In this document: piece by piece, positions 9,488 to 18,588 of the stretch
Layout of the letters: each line of letters opens with the position of its first letter
Position numbering within the stretch: position 1 is the stretch's first letter
Position numbers and translations under genes: made by a program
Assembly (NCBI GenBank): GCA_023663085.1
Contig: JAMPIB010000002.1
Span: forward strand, 62,001-126,000
Length of the DNA stretch: 64,000 nt
Direction: 5' to 3'
Origin: Ruminococcus sp.
GTDB lineage: Bacteria > Bacillota > Clostridia > Lachnospirales > Lachnospiraceae
Notes under the pieces: generated by a model
Told to the model about the DNA's origin: nothing
The model's database searches: none
The model's input: the letters and a program-made list of their open reading frames with translations, nothing else

Positions 9488-11392
9488 TTAACCCCTTCTC
9501 CCTCTTTCATCCATCCGTTCAAACTGTATCTGCTCTTTGTCCGTCGTAATCGTCACTTTCGCGTTGCTATGCTCTGCGGCGATCTTTTCCAATTCCTTTA
9601 CGATATCGCTCTCACTCATTTGCAGCAGACACTCGGTATCCGTATTTTCCCAAAAATCCTCTACGGCGTTTATCATACCTGCTATCTGATGATCACGCTC
9701 ACCGACTGTTACGGTATTTCTATCCGCTATATGATAGGAAAAGCGATAATACAGATCGCACCATGCCGCCATCCCGTTTTCCTCTTCCGTTTTCTCCGAC
9801 AGGTAAGTATCATATATGGGATCTTTTTCCGGCCTTCCTGTGTAAACACTTTGTACATAGGCCCCGTTTTCCATACCGGATAAAAAGACTGTCAACTTCA
9901 CAAAATCAAGTTCTTCGGCAGTTAAAGAAACCTTAAAATCATTTCTGGCCGTATCTTCCCCGACCCGTTCCATTCTCTCATAATTCTCATTTGCCCATTC
10001 CAGCAAAAGGCTGTTAAAATCAGCCAGTGTCATGTCCCGATATCCCGGCGTTTTTAAAGCGAACAGGGAACGATAATCTTCCTGCGTACCGTTAGGAAAC
10101 TCCCGGTTTTCCTGTTCCTGCATGTTTTGCAGTCCGTCATTTATGACAGAGTTGTCATAAAATGTTAGAGGAAAATAAGCGTATTCTATATGGATTCCTA
10201 TTTCTTCTGTCTGCAACTGTTGTATCAGCCTGTCGATACCATCCTGAACAGACGCGGCCATAAAAGATTCATTTTGCAGTTCTTCCACTGTTCTATCACT
10301 TAATATGTCCTGCATACCGCTTATCACCTGCAAACGCGTGTTATCATACTCCCGGACGGTAAGCGTGTCGGCATTTAAGACCGTAAGTGTAAAAACATAT
10401 TCCAGAACGGCATTGTCTGCCGGGTAGGGAAAACCGCTCGTCGCGCATCCGCCATAATCCCTGCTTTTCCATTTATCTCCGGTGAGCGGCTCTAATATAT
10501 AGAAGCAGAAAGCGGCCGTTTCGTCATTGTCTCTTTTTTCATACAAAGCCTCGTTCTTCTCAATATGCTCTAACAGTTCACAGTACTCCTGCGTGTCTGT
10601 CAGCGTCCAGATCCGCTCCTGAAACTCTGCGATGGACATTTCTTCATAGCCGTCTAATTCTAAAGCCTGTATTTTTTGACGCTCTTCCCGGCTAAGAGAA
10701 TCGTCCGCCCCCTCCGACACATCCTCCGGTTCGGCATCGCCATAAATCTCAATTAAATAAAACTCGCAGGGCAGCAATCTGATACGATCAGAAGACAAAC
10801 GTTCTGTCAGTTCCGCAGCTTTATCCGACAGCATCTTTTGAAGACTGCATTCTGTGATCTCCGCTTCACGCAGTGTATTCAGATAATTTTGCAGTTCCGC
10901 CTGAAAGGTCAATAACGTGGCATCCCGCTCCGCCACGGTGAGGACGTCCGGCAAAAGAATCTCGTAGTCTACCTGAAATTCAACAAAACAGCTGAAAGCA
11001 TATATCGGTTCTCCCTCGCTGTCCACTTCTTTATACGGCCTGCTTCGTTTCTGCAGGTTTCCCATAAAAGTAAATCCTTCTCCCATATGTTCGTTAAACA
11101 ATTCCTGTGCGGAAAAGGTCATGGTCTGTGTGATAAAATCATAGTTTTCATCATCGGCTGGTATCGTTCCTGCCACTTCGGCCATCGCTGCCAGTACATC
11201 ACTGAAATCATCATACGTCGGCGCAAGTGTTGCATTAAAATCGGTGATGCTCTGTTGTAAATAGTCATCGGTCTTATAAGATATCAGCTTCGTATAGGCA
11301 GCGCTCTGTCCGGGTGGCAGACTTCCCGCACATCCGGTCAGCATGGTTAACATTGTAAAAAGTGTTAAAAGCATTAATAAATATTTCTTCAT
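9488..11392 (-). CDS. Large lipoprotein with three internal repeats, linked to a two-component system
   Basis: A 634-residue lipoprotein: signal segment and lipobox LTGC with Cys21. The mature part contains three diverged copies of a roughly 200-residue unit. Each starts with a phrase like Y-x4-S/T-(I/L)-A/T-(D/E)F-N (QQSITDFNATL, EMSIAEFQERI, DMTLADFNSLL) and has an internal (L/T)TV-x-ER/EYD phrase (VLTVAERD, TLTVREYD, TVTVGERD). I do not recognise the domain. The gene is the third of a regulator-kinase-lipoprotein series on the minus strand, 118 bases after the kinase stop, with GAAGGAG at its own start. It probably acts outside the membrane with the kinase as an accessory, or is one of its targets; this is inferred from position. 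Confidence 0.8.
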   Translation of the reverse strand: MKKYLLMLLTLFTMLTMLTGCAGSLPPGQSAAYTKLISYKTDDYLQQSITDFNATLAPTYDDFSDVLAAMAEVAGTIPADDENYDFITQTMTFSAQELFNEHMGEGFTFMGNLQKRSRPYKEVDSEGEPIYAFSCFVEFQVDYEILLPDVLTVAERDATLLTFQAELQNYLNTLREAEITECSLQKMLSDKAAELTERLSSDRIRLLPCEFYLIEIYGDAEPEDVSEGADDSLSREERQKIQALELDGYEEMSIAEFQERIWTLTDTQEYCELLEHIEKNEALYEKRDNDETAAFCFYILEPLTGDKWKSRDYGGCATSGFPYPADNAVLEYVFTLTVLNADTLTVREYDNTRLQVISGMQDILSDRTVEELQNESFMAASVQDGIDRLIQQLQTEEIGIHIEYAYFPLTFYDNSVINDGLQNMQEQENREFPNGTQEDYRSLFALKTPGYRDMTLADFNSLLLEWANENYERMERVGEDTARNDFKVSLTAEELDFVKLTVFLSGMENGAYVQSVYTGRPEKDPIYDTYLSEKTEEENGMAAWCDLYYRFSYHIADRNTVTVGERDHQIAGMINAVEDFWENTDTECLLQMSESDIVKELEKIAAEHSNAKVTITTDKEQIQFERMDERGRRG

Positions 11393-11510
11393 AGTAAGAA
11401 CTCCTTCCTCATAATTTGCTTATTGCCTTTTTTCGAGGCAATTTCAGAATACAGTTCTTACTTGAATTGATTTTGAATCAAATATGTTTTTTATGCGAAG
11501 AAGCGCAACA

Positions 11511-12917
11511 CTAAAACCGCACCCAGACAATGACCCCCCGCGCCGAATTGGCAATTTCAATTTCCGCCTCGTGCAGATCAAGGATTGTTTTTACAATATA
11601 TAATCCCAGGCCCGTTCCGCCGGTCTGGCGGTTTCGCGACTGGTCCACCCTGTAAAATGCTTCGAACAGCCGCGGAATATCTTCTTCCGGGATGTATACG
11701 CCCGTATTTTCAATCATCAGATTTACTTTTGCCGCCCCCTGCCAGAGTTTCACCGATACCGTATTCCCCGGCCCCGAATAAGCCGCCGCATTGCCCAGCA
11801 GATTGTCCAGCACTTTTTGCAACAGCTGTCTGTCGCCTGTGATCACAATATCCGACGGAATATCTTTTTCGACTGTCAATTCTTTTTGCATAAAAAAATC
11901 TTCATAGGCCGCCAGTCTGTCGAGTAACAGTCCACTCAGATCAAAGACGCTTTTATGACAGGTATATCCCGGCGTATCCAGACGGGATATGGTCAAAAGT
12001 TCCTGCACCATTTTCTCTAACATCCCGGTCACTTCCAGAGACTGCGCCAGATATGTCTCTCTGTCCTGATAGCGTCCCACCTGATATAACATCCCTTGAA
12101 GCTGCCCCTTGATAATGGTGATGGGCGTTTTCAGTTCATGCGAAGCCGCCGAAAAAAAAGCTGTGCGCTGTCTTTCCAGTTCTCTTTCCCTGTCGATATC
12201 CGCCTGCAGTTTCCGGTTAGCCTCCTGTAACTGTGTCAGCGTGGCCACAAGTCTGCCTGACAGCTCATTCAGGCTTTGGGAGAGAACACCGATTTCATCA
12301 CTGCGGTTGACAGGACATAGGCCGCTAAAATCCATATCCGCCATCTGCCTGGACAGTCTGCTGATTTTTTTTATCGGCCGAGTCATATACCATGTATAGA
12401 AAAAAGCCGCAATGACCGATACTGCCAGAATAATGATGCTAAGTACAGGAAGTGACTTTTGCAGCGCCTCTATTATCTGACTTTCTTTTTTCGTATTTTT
12501 GGTCAATAAGAGCGTATATCCTCCGCCATCTTCCTCAATCTCTATTTTATATTCCTTACTTTCTCCTGCGTTTTGATAATCTTCCAACCTTGCACCGGTA
12601 GGAGATTCCAAATCGGACAGTGCCACTTCCTCTCCGGAATCCTGAAAGACATGAATAACAAACTCGTCTTCAAAATCATTGCTGATGACATCCTGATAGA
12701 GCTGGATAACATACTGCGCATCCTCACTGAACCACATATCATATAATTCATCGACCAGTATATCCATTATTTCTTCTGCGGCGGCAAATTCATACTTATA
12801 AATATAGGGTGCAAAACGGGCAATACACAGGTAAGTTATGACACAGCAGGCTGCCGTCAGCAAAAATGTGAGAAAAAAAACTTTTATGGAAAGTCTGCTT
12901 CTAATCTTCTTTATCAA
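11511..12917 (-). CDS. Sensor histidine kinase (HAMP-containing)
   Basis: A 468-residue kinase if translation begins at TTG 12915-12917. The frame is open further upstream, but that stretch lies inside the regulator gene, so a start overlapping the regulator's 3' end is preferred. Domains: membrane helix (about 12-33), an extracytoplasmic sensor of about 120 residues, second helix (about 156-177), HAMP, dimerisation box FFSAASHELKTPITII with phospho-acceptor His near 260, then an ATPase domain with N (DNLLGNAAAY), G1 (ENTGVYIPEED) and G2 (GGTGLGLYIV) boxes. It should phosphorylate the response regulator encoded immediately upstream. The TTG start is the least certain part. Confidence 0.9.
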   Translation of the reverse strand: MIKKIRSRLSIKVFFLTFLLTAACCVITYLCIARFAPYIYKYEFAAAEEIMDILVDELYDMWFSEDAQYVIQLYQDVISNDFEDEFVIHVFQDSGEEVALSDLESPTGARLEDYQNAGESKEYKIEIEEDGGGYTLLLTKNTKKESQIIEALQKSLPVLSIIILAVSVIAAFFYTWYMTRPIKKISRLSRQMADMDFSGLCPVNRSDEIGVLSQSLNELSGRLVATLTQLQEANRKLQADIDRERELERQRTAFFSAASHELKTPITIIKGQLQGMLYQVGRYQDRETYLAQSLEVTGMLEKMVQELLTISRLDTPGYTCHKSVFDLSGLLLDRLAAYEDFFMQKELTVEKDIPSDIVITGDRQLLQKVLDNLLGNAAAYSGPGNTVSVKLWQGAAKVNLMIENTGVYIPEEDIPRLFEAFYRVDQSRNRQTGGTGLGLYIVKTILDLHEAEIEIANSARGVIVWVRF

Positions 12918-13572
12918 TCCGATATCCCACCCCTCTGATTGTTTCAATATAACAGGTGTCGCCAAGTTTCCGGCGAATGTTTTTGATATGCGTATCAATG
13001 ATCCTGTCTTCCCCGAAAAACTCATACTTCCAGAGCGTCTGTAAAAGATTCTGTCTGGTCAGTATCCGGCCTTTGTGCACCAGAAGTTCCCGCAGGATTT
13101 CAAACTCGCGGGGTGTCAGTTCCACGCTTTTCGTCCCAACGTAAACCTTGTATCCGTCTAAATCTAACGTCAGTTCTTTATATCTTATGGTCTGCGGCTT
13201 ATCAGCAGATTTTGATGCGCGGCGAAGCACAGCCTCGATTTTGCGCAATAAGACCGGCATGGAGAAAGGTTTGGTGATATAATCGTCAGCCTGCAGATCC
13301 AGACCCTTTATCTGGTCTTCTTCGGCATCCAGGGCGCTTAACATGATAACGGGCACTTCCGATTTAGAACGGATGACCTCTAATACGCCGTAACCGTCAA
13401 TTTTGGGGAGCATGATATCCAGAAGGATCAAGTCAAAATCCTGCCCGGCATATCTGGCAAGCGCTTCTACCCCATCGCCCGCCAATACGACGTCATGTCC
13501 CGCCTCCCGTATGAAGTCGTGCAACAGGGCCTGTATGGACAGATCGTCTTCGACTACTAAGATTTTACTCAT
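12901..13572 (-). CDS. OmpR/PhoB-family response regulator
   Basis: A 223-residue regulator. The receiver domain has the acidic pair E8-D9-D10, phospho-acceptor Asp52 (LILLDIMLP), Ser/Thr in VIMLSA and Lys in ITKPF. A winged-helix DNA-binding domain follows (LTPREFEILRELLVHKGRILTR...IDTHIKNIRRKLG...IRGVGYRI). Such proteins bind pairs of direct repeats about 10-11 bp apart. It is the first gene of the regulator-kinase-lipoprotein operon; its 3' end overlaps the proposed kinase start by 17 bases. Confidence 0.95.
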   Translation of the reverse strand: MSKILVVEDDLSIQALLHDFIREAGHDVVLAGDGVEALARYAGQDFDLILLDIMLPKIDGYGVLEVIRSKSEVPVIMLSALDAEEDQIKGLDLQADDYITKPFSMPVLLRKIEAVLRRASKSADKPQTIRYKELTLDLDGYKVYVGTKSVELTPREFEILRELLVHKGRILTRQNLLQTLWKYEFFGEDRIIDTHIKNIRRKLGDTCYIETIRGVGYRIDKED

Positions 13573-13627
13573 GATACACCTCCTAAATATCCATTATAGC
13601 AGGGTAATGTGGATTTAATATGGAGAT

Positions 13628-14857
13628 TTAAAAATCTTTTCCTTCTTTCATAAAATCAACCAGATTAATATGATGGATTCCGTTTCGTTGTTGCAATAAG
13701 AAATCCGTTGTTGCTACATATTTTGGATAATTATCACGAATCTGTTCCAATGGACGATATTCTCTGTCTTCTGTATCTTTGCTTAAGGCAATGGTATATG
13801 CAACTTGGACATATGAATATTGGTTGTCCACGTTACGTAATATGAAATCACACTCTAATTTCCCGATCTTACCTATACTGACAGAATAATCATGCGCTCT
13901 TGCATAAACAAATACCATGTTTTCCAATGTTGGACCAAAGTTAATACGATTATCTGTGTTACGCAGAAAATAAAAACTTAAATCTGCGAGATAATATTTC
14001 TTTTCCCCGCTTAATGATTTTCTGGACTTTAAATCAAATCTGCTGCATTCATATAAAATTTTCGCATCTGTCAAAACCTTTACATATCTTGATACCGTTG
14101 CTTTTGTTATGGTCATTCCATTCTTTCGCAAACTCTCACACAGTCTGTTAATGCTGATCACAGCGCCAAAATTATTGATGATAAAATTCTGCACAGCTTC
14201 AAAAGATTCTATATCCCGTATTTTTACTCTTTTTTTAATGTCCTTTTGAAAAATCTCTTTAATGACACCTTGCACATAAGTCCGCTTATCTGCCTTGTCT
14301 TTCAAAAATAAAGTTCTTGGAAATCCGCCTTCAGTAATATAAGAATTTAATTCCTCCAGCAGATTATCTGACACGGCAATATGATAAAACTTTTTCATCT
14401 GCAAATATTCCTCAAATGTAAGCGGAAACATTTCAAATTCCAAATATCGCCCTGTAAGCTTCGTAACAAGTTCCCCGCTTAATAAATAAGAATTAGAGCC
14501 CGTTATAAAAATAGACCATCCTCCTTCGCTGCGAAAACCGTTCAAAACTTCTTCAAATCCTCTAACATTTTGTACCTCATCAATAAACAGATATTTCATA
14601 CCTTCTATACTGCTGTACTTTGCAATTAATTCATCCAGTTCATCCGCATTTTTAATACTGCGATATCCTCTGCGCTCCAGATCAATATATATGATGTTTT
14701 CTTCTTTTACGCCGGCCAAGGCCAATTCATCAGAAATTGTCTGCATCAGACTGGATTTTCCACATCTCCGGACTCCGGTTATTACCTTGATCAAATCATC
14801 ACTATGATAAAAACCACGGATTTTCTTAAGGTAATTCTCTCTTTTATATAATTCCAT
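13628..14857 (-). CDS. AAA+ ATPase with C-terminal DUF4143 domain
   Basis: A 409-residue protein of the widespread AAA_14/DUF4143 group. The N-terminal ATPase has Walker A (GVRRCGKSS, about 28-36) and Walker B (YLFIDEVQ), sensor-type Ser/Asn in FITGSNSYLL, then a winged-helix-like region and the DUF4143 domain with restriction-endonuclease-like text (LECDFILRN...SYVQVAYTI). The function of this family is not established; defence, DNA transactions and toxin-like roles have been suggested. GGAGGTTG precedes the ATG. Base composition is lower in GC than its neighbours, which may point to transfer. A related gene lies at 40642-41916. Confidence 0.88.
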   Translation of the reverse strand: MELYKRENYLKKIRGFYHSDDLIKVITGVRRCGKSSLMQTISDELALAGVKEENIIYIDLERRGYRSIKNADELDELIAKYSSIEGMKYLFIDEVQNVRGFEEVLNGFRSEGGWSIFITGSNSYLLSGELVTKLTGRYLEFEMFPLTFEEYLQMKKFYHIAVSDNLLEELNSYITEGGFPRTLFLKDKADKRTYVQGVIKEIFQKDIKKRVKIRDIESFEAVQNFIINNFGAVISINRLCESLRKNGMTITKATVSRYVKVLTDAKILYECSRFDLKSRKSLSGEKKYYLADLSFYFLRNTDNRINFGPTLENMVFVYARAHDYSVSIGKIGKLECDFILRNVDNQYSYVQVAYTIALSKDTEDREYRPLEQIRDNYPKYVATTDFLLQQRNGIHHINLVDFMKEGKDF

Positions 14858-15103
14858 ATGATCAACCTCCGGGATCAGGTTGAAAAATTAAAAATTTTTC
14901 AACCGCGAATCTGTTCCTTTCAGTCACAAATATCGCAGGCTGAGAGAAAGGAATGGTATTAGCATGTCCAAATTATATAATATTTGTTACTTATTTTCAA
15001 GTTAAGGCTACCGATTTTGATATTTTTTCATTTTTGATATTCTTAACATTGTTTTTTCTCGATAAGTCACAATGATTCTATTGCTATTTTTATTAACCCA
15101 CCC
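14858..15103. other. Intergenic region holding structured element copy C and a 13-codon ORF
   Basis: After copy C of the structured element (14878-14953), described separately, the plus strand has a 13-codon ORF (14964-15005: MSKLYNICYLFSS). It sits exactly where the element's downstream gene would begin, so it may be what remains of a lost gene. The rest is AT-rich with no recognisable gene. Confidence 0.4.
14878..14966 (+). promoter_or_regulatory. Structured leader element, copy C
   Basis: A perfect 12-bp inverted repeat (GGTTGAAAAATT at 14878-14889, AATTTTTCAACC at 14893-14904) is followed by GCGAATCTGTTCC, CACAAATATCGCAGGCTGAG and GAAAGGAATGG. TTCCTTTC (14914-14921) can pair perfectly with GAAAGGAA (14946-14953), which would hide the ribosome-binding site. 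The same order of blocks occurs near 39.3 and 60.2 kb. This copy is followed by only a 13-codon ORF. Confidence 0.6.
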
Positions 15104-15140
15104 AAAAAAACAGAGACTCTCCATCATAGAAAGTCCCTGT
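15104..15140 (-). terminator. Rho-independent terminator of the GH53 gene
   Basis: Stem ACAGAGACT (15110-15118) pairs with AGTCCCTGT (15132-15140) with one G-T pair. On the minus strand it is followed by a run of seven T. It lies 36 bases past the GH53 stop codon. Confidence 0.88.
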
Positions 15141-15175
15141 CTTTTCATTCCTTTTTATTATCTAATCCAATTTTC

Positions 15176-17299
15176 TCAATCCGAAATCCGATTCAGCGTA
15201 AAATCATCCACCGTTCCCCAGCTTCCGGCATTGCACTTCATGCGTACGCCGATTGTCAGCGCGCCATCACGCACCTTGATCTCAGGGATCACAGGATTCT
15301 GCCAGTTGGCCCAGCTTGTCACCATGAAAGGCTCGGTCATCTCTTCGCCATTCTCTACCGCATATAATTCCATCTCGGCGCCTTCCTTTACATCGCCGCC
15401 CTGCGCAAATACCATCAACTGATAGGTTCCGGGTTCTAAGTCCGTCAGTTCCTGCTCAATGGCAAATTCCATATCGGAATCTGCCGACCAGAAGTGAAAA
15501 GCCGTCTCCCCGCTATAAGCATCATCCGCTTTTACCTGAAAGTCAGTCGGATTGTTCTCTCCCTCATATGTGACATTCCACATGGAAGTATCGGCTTCTT
15601 CAAATCCCGGATTCTGCACATGATTGAGCATCACAACATTCACATGACAGACAACCGGGGAACCGTCTTCTATCGTCCCCGTGATATCATAAGCGCCGCC
15701 GACATTCGTATCAATCGCCGCAAGCTGCGCTTCATCCCAGGTAACAGTTTCCTGCGTATTGGCCGAACGGTCATTATAGATCACATCAGCCGTTTCCGGC
15801 AGTTTGATCTGCCCGCCCACATCACAGGCCACATAAGAATCAGGAATATAGTCAACCGCCAACGGCGCTGTAGAACCGTATTTTAAGTATTTGAAAACAT
15901 TTAAAGAGGCTAACGGGTGGCCGTCAAAATCAAACATGGCCTGATTATCCCAGGAACAGCCGCCATAATATAGTCCGGCGTCATCCAGGTCATAATCCGC
16001 CGCATAACTGCTGGCCCAGCCGCTGCCAAATTCCTCCCAGATAGGGGAATTGTCGGCAATCGCTTCACCGACCGGAACCCATGTTCCTTCCCAATAAAAT
16101 ACGCCGCTTACGCCCACTTCATTAGCCGCCGCACAGATATCACGGATCATCGTGGCCTGACTCTGCACGCTGGCTGCATATCCTTCCACCAGATCGTCCG
16201 TACCGATGAAACTGTTTTCACAGCCATCGCCGTCTTCTGACGTATAACAGTAAGAAGTTTCTGCGATAACCACTTTTTTACCATATTTATCTATGATATT
16301 CTTGGCAACGGCCTGCATGTTCTCGTTCGTACCGTCCCAGAACGGATAATAGGACAGGCCGAAAATATCATAATCGACACCGTGGTTCATCAGATTCCTG
16401 GCAATCGTATTAATTCCATCCGCATCTTCGATATTCGTATAATGTACGACGATCTGGATGTCTTTGCCATAGCTTTGCGATACCTCACGGACTGCCTTAC
16501 TCCCTGAGATCAGAAGACTCATGACCGTGGGCAGGAGCGTTTCACCGGACATGCCGTTATTGATCTCATTGCCAATCTGTACCATACCTACATTAACGCC
16601 CGCATCCAGTATCTCCGTGAGGCTTTCTTTGGTAAAATCATAGAGTGCGTCGCACTTCTCTGTGCCGCTCATACCTTCCCATGCCTTGGGCGTAAGCTGC
16701 CTTTTGGGATCAGCCCAGAAATCGGAATAATGGAAATCAATACAGACTTTCATACCATACTGTGTGGCGCGTTTTCCCAACTCAATTGCTGTCGCCACAT
16801 CATTATTACCGCCGCCATAGCCGTTGCCGTTTTCATCATAGGGATCATTCCATACACGGATGCGGATGTAATTTACACCCGACTGCGCCAGTGTCATGAA
16901 AACGTCCTGCTCTTCCCCGTCGTAATTATAATAAGTAACGCCGCTCTTTTCCTCTACAAGCACGGCCGAGGCATCCATACCGCGGATGAAATCATCGGAA
17001 ATATCCGCAATCGGTTCAATATAAATCTCTGATTCCTCCGGCCCTTCCGGAAATGAAAACGTGACCACATCCTCCGACCCTTCCGATTGTGCGGTATCCG
17101 TCTGTCCGGCCGCACTGTTTTCCGTCTCTCCATCCAACTGTGCGGCATCTCCCGTCTCTACATCTGTCTGTGCCGATGTGTCCGCGGCAGGGGAAACATC
17201 GTCCGCTCCGCATCCCGTCAGAGCCGTGAAACAAAGAGCGCCGCTAAGACCTAAAGCCAGTAATTTTGTACAAGATTGCTTCATCGTTTGCTTCATCAT
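15176..17299 (-). CDS. GH53 endo-beta-1,4-galactanase lipoprotein with C-terminal carbohydrate-binding domain
   Basis: A 707-residue surface lipoprotein: signal segment, lipobox LTGC with Cys30, and an acidic Thr/Gln-rich linker to about residue 95. The GH53 barrel follows (FIRGMDASAV, YIRIRVWNDPYD, VCIDFHYSDFWADP). The acid/base Glu is probably E245 in QIGNEINNG and the nucleophile E347 in VVIAETSY. After about residue 500 there is an Ig-like segment (VTWDEAQLAAIDTNVGGAYDITG), then a beta-sandwich from NPGFEE onward resembling CBM61-type galactan-binding modules. It should cut beta-1,4-galactan side chains of pectin outside the cell. GGGAGG precedes the start. It is divergent from an AraC regulator and near galE, consistent with galactan use. 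Confidence 0.93.
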   Translation of the reverse strand: MMKQTMKQSCTKLLALGLSGALCFTALTGCGADDVSPAADTSAQTDVETGDAAQLDGETENSAAGQTDTAQSEGSEDVVTFSFPEGPEESEIYIEPIADISDDFIRGMDASAVLVEEKSGVTYYNYDGEEQDVFMTLAQSGVNYIRIRVWNDPYDENGNGYGGGNNDVATAIELGKRATQYGMKVCIDFHYSDFWADPKRQLTPKAWEGMSGTEKCDALYDFTKESLTEILDAGVNVGMVQIGNEINNGMSGETLLPTVMSLLISGSKAVREVSQSYGKDIQIVVHYTNIEDADGINTIARNLMNHGVDYDIFGLSYYPFWDGTNENMQAVAKNIIDKYGKKVVIAETSYCYTSEDGDGCENSFIGTDDLVEGYAASVQSQATMIRDICAAANEVGVSGVFYWEGTWVPVGEAIADNSPIWEEFGSGWASSYAADYDLDDAGLYYGGCSWDNQAMFDFDGHPLASLNVFKYLKYGSTAPLAVDYIPDSYVACDVGGQIKLPETADVIYNDRSANTQETVTWDEAQLAAIDTNVGGAYDITGTIEDGSPVVCHVNVVMLNHVQNPGFEEADTSMWNVTYEGENNPTDFQVKADDAYSGETAFHFWSADSDMEFAIEQELTDLEPGTYQLMVFAQGGDVKEGAEMELYAVENGEEMTEPFMVTSWANWQNPVIPEIKVRDGALTIGVRMKCNAGSWGTVDDFTLNRISD

Positions 17300-17349
17300 A
17301 CCTTTCCTCCCTTTCGTCGTACTTTACTTTTGTAGCTGTTTTCCTTATA

Positions 17350-17379
17350 ATTATAAAAAATCGGCACATGTTGCAACAA
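17350..17379 (-). promoter_or_regulatory. Putative GH53 promoter with overlapping palindrome
   Basis: On the minus strand TTGTTG (17374-17379) and TATAAT (17350-17355) are 18 bases apart. A perfect palindrome TGTTGCAACA (17369-17378) overlaps the -35 box and is a candidate site for the divergently encoded AraC regulator. Confidence 0.5.
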
Positions 17380-17448
17380 TAACATAAAACGACTTAAGCG
17401 CCTTTCATTTGTATCATATTCGGGAATACTTTATAGATTGGAGAGACT

Positions 17449-18525
17449 ATGGAAAAAGATACCACCCTGACTATGCTGGAGGCTTTAGACAGCCATGATT
17501 CCTCTATCAAAGTGCAAAACGGGGAAAGCGATTTCAGCCGCTTTTACCGCATGAACGTGCCGTTCCAGCTCACGCTGGAATACTGTGACGGCCCGGACGG
17601 CGAAGATTATGTCAATATTGTCACGCTCTCTTCCACCAAAGCCGTTTTGTATCAGGAATCTGCTCTTACCAAAAACGAACCCTACCGGAAAAACACGCCG
17701 CATTTACATGATTTTTTTGAATTTGTAGTTGTATTGGAGGGAAATATCGTTCAAAAAATTGAGGGTAAAGAATATCTTTATACCGCAGGTTCCTGCTGTC
17801 TGATCAACCGCAGTCTGCGCCATATGGAGCACTACACTTCCAGATGCAAAGTGCTCTTTATCGGCTTTTCACCCGAATTTATCATGGAACTGTTTGCCTC
17901 TGTGCAAAATTCTTCTTTTGCAGAAGAAAAAAAGATTTGTCAGAGCGAACTGTACCGCTTCATCACCGCCGATCTGGAAACGCCCGGCGAACGCGCCTAT
18001 CTCGACTTTCTACCCGCCTACCAGAATCACAGACACACAAAATATCTGCATGGTATGACAAAGGCGATGATACAGACGCTCCTTTGTCCCAGTTTCGGCG
18101 CCTCTTATCAGATCCGCGGGCTGCTGTGCGCTTTTTTATCCTATCTGGCAGCGCCGGACTATTATCATTGTACGACGATCCGTCTGGATACGAACACCGA
18201 TTTTCTGCTTTTCGCACATATCACCCGGCTTTTCGAGGAGAGTAACGGCCGCATGACGCGCACACAGCTTGAACAGTTTCTGAATTACAGCGGGGATTAT
18301 CTAAACCGCATCGTCAACAAGTTTACCGACATGTGTCTCTATGATTACGGCATGACTTTCTGTCTGAAAAAAGCGGCGCAATGTCTGATAGAGAGCGACG
18401 AGCCGATCAGCGCTATAGCCGCCGGATTAAAGTTTACGAACCGCACGCACTTTTATGCTTTATTTAAGGAAAAGTATGGGGTTACGCCGAAAGAGTTCCG
18501 GAAGATGAATAAAAGGTCAGGCTGA
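17449..18525 (+). CDS. AraC-family transcriptional regulator
   Basis: A 358-residue regulator. The N-terminal half contains a cupin-type sensor (about 80-140: HLHDFFEFVVVLEGNIVQKIEGKEYLYTAGSCCLIN). The C-terminal 100 residues form the double helix-turn-helix with AraC signatures (LNYSGDYLNRIVNKFTD and ISAIAAGLKFTNRTHFYALFKEKYGVTPKEFRKM). GGAGAG precedes the ATG. It is transcribed away from the GH53 gene and very probably controls it in response to a galacto-oligosaccharide; ligand and target are inferred from position. Its stop codon lies inside the terminator hairpin shared with galE. Confidence 0.9.
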   Translation: MEKDTTLTMLEALDSHDSSIKVQNGESDFSRFYRMNVPFQLTLEYCDGPDGEDYVNIVTLSSTKAVLYQESALTKNEPYRKNTPHLHDFFEFVVVLEGNIVQKIEGKEYLYTAGSCCLINRSLRHMEHYTSRCKVLFIGFSPEFIMELFASVQNSSFAEEKKICQSELYRFITADLETPGERAYLDFLPAYQNHRHTKYLHGMTKAMIQTLLCPSFGASYQIRGLLCAFLSYLAAPDYYHCTTIRLDTNTDFLLFAHITRLFEESNGRMTRTQLEQFLNYSGDYLNRIVNKFTDMCLYDYGMTFCLKKAAQCLIESDEPISAIAAGLKFTNRTHFYALFKEKYGVTPKEFRKMNKRSG

Positions 18526-18545
18526 CCGCATCAACCTGACCTTTT
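18511..18545. terminator. Bidirectional terminator between the AraC gene and galE
   Basis: An 11-bp perfect stem (AAAAGGTCAGG at 18511-18521, CCTGACCTTTT at 18535-18545) with a 13-base loop. The AraC stop codon (18523-18525) is in the hairpin. The A/T-rich stem ends give T-runs on both strands. Confidence 0.85.
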
Positions 18546-18588
18546 ATCAACATAGCGCACATGTTTTCTACCAGAGTACGCGCTCTTC

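Noticed and set aside
12918..13025. Longer kinase start within the regulator gene.
   Set aside because: The sequence is fully covered by the regulator's conserved winged helix and does not look like a kinase N-terminus.
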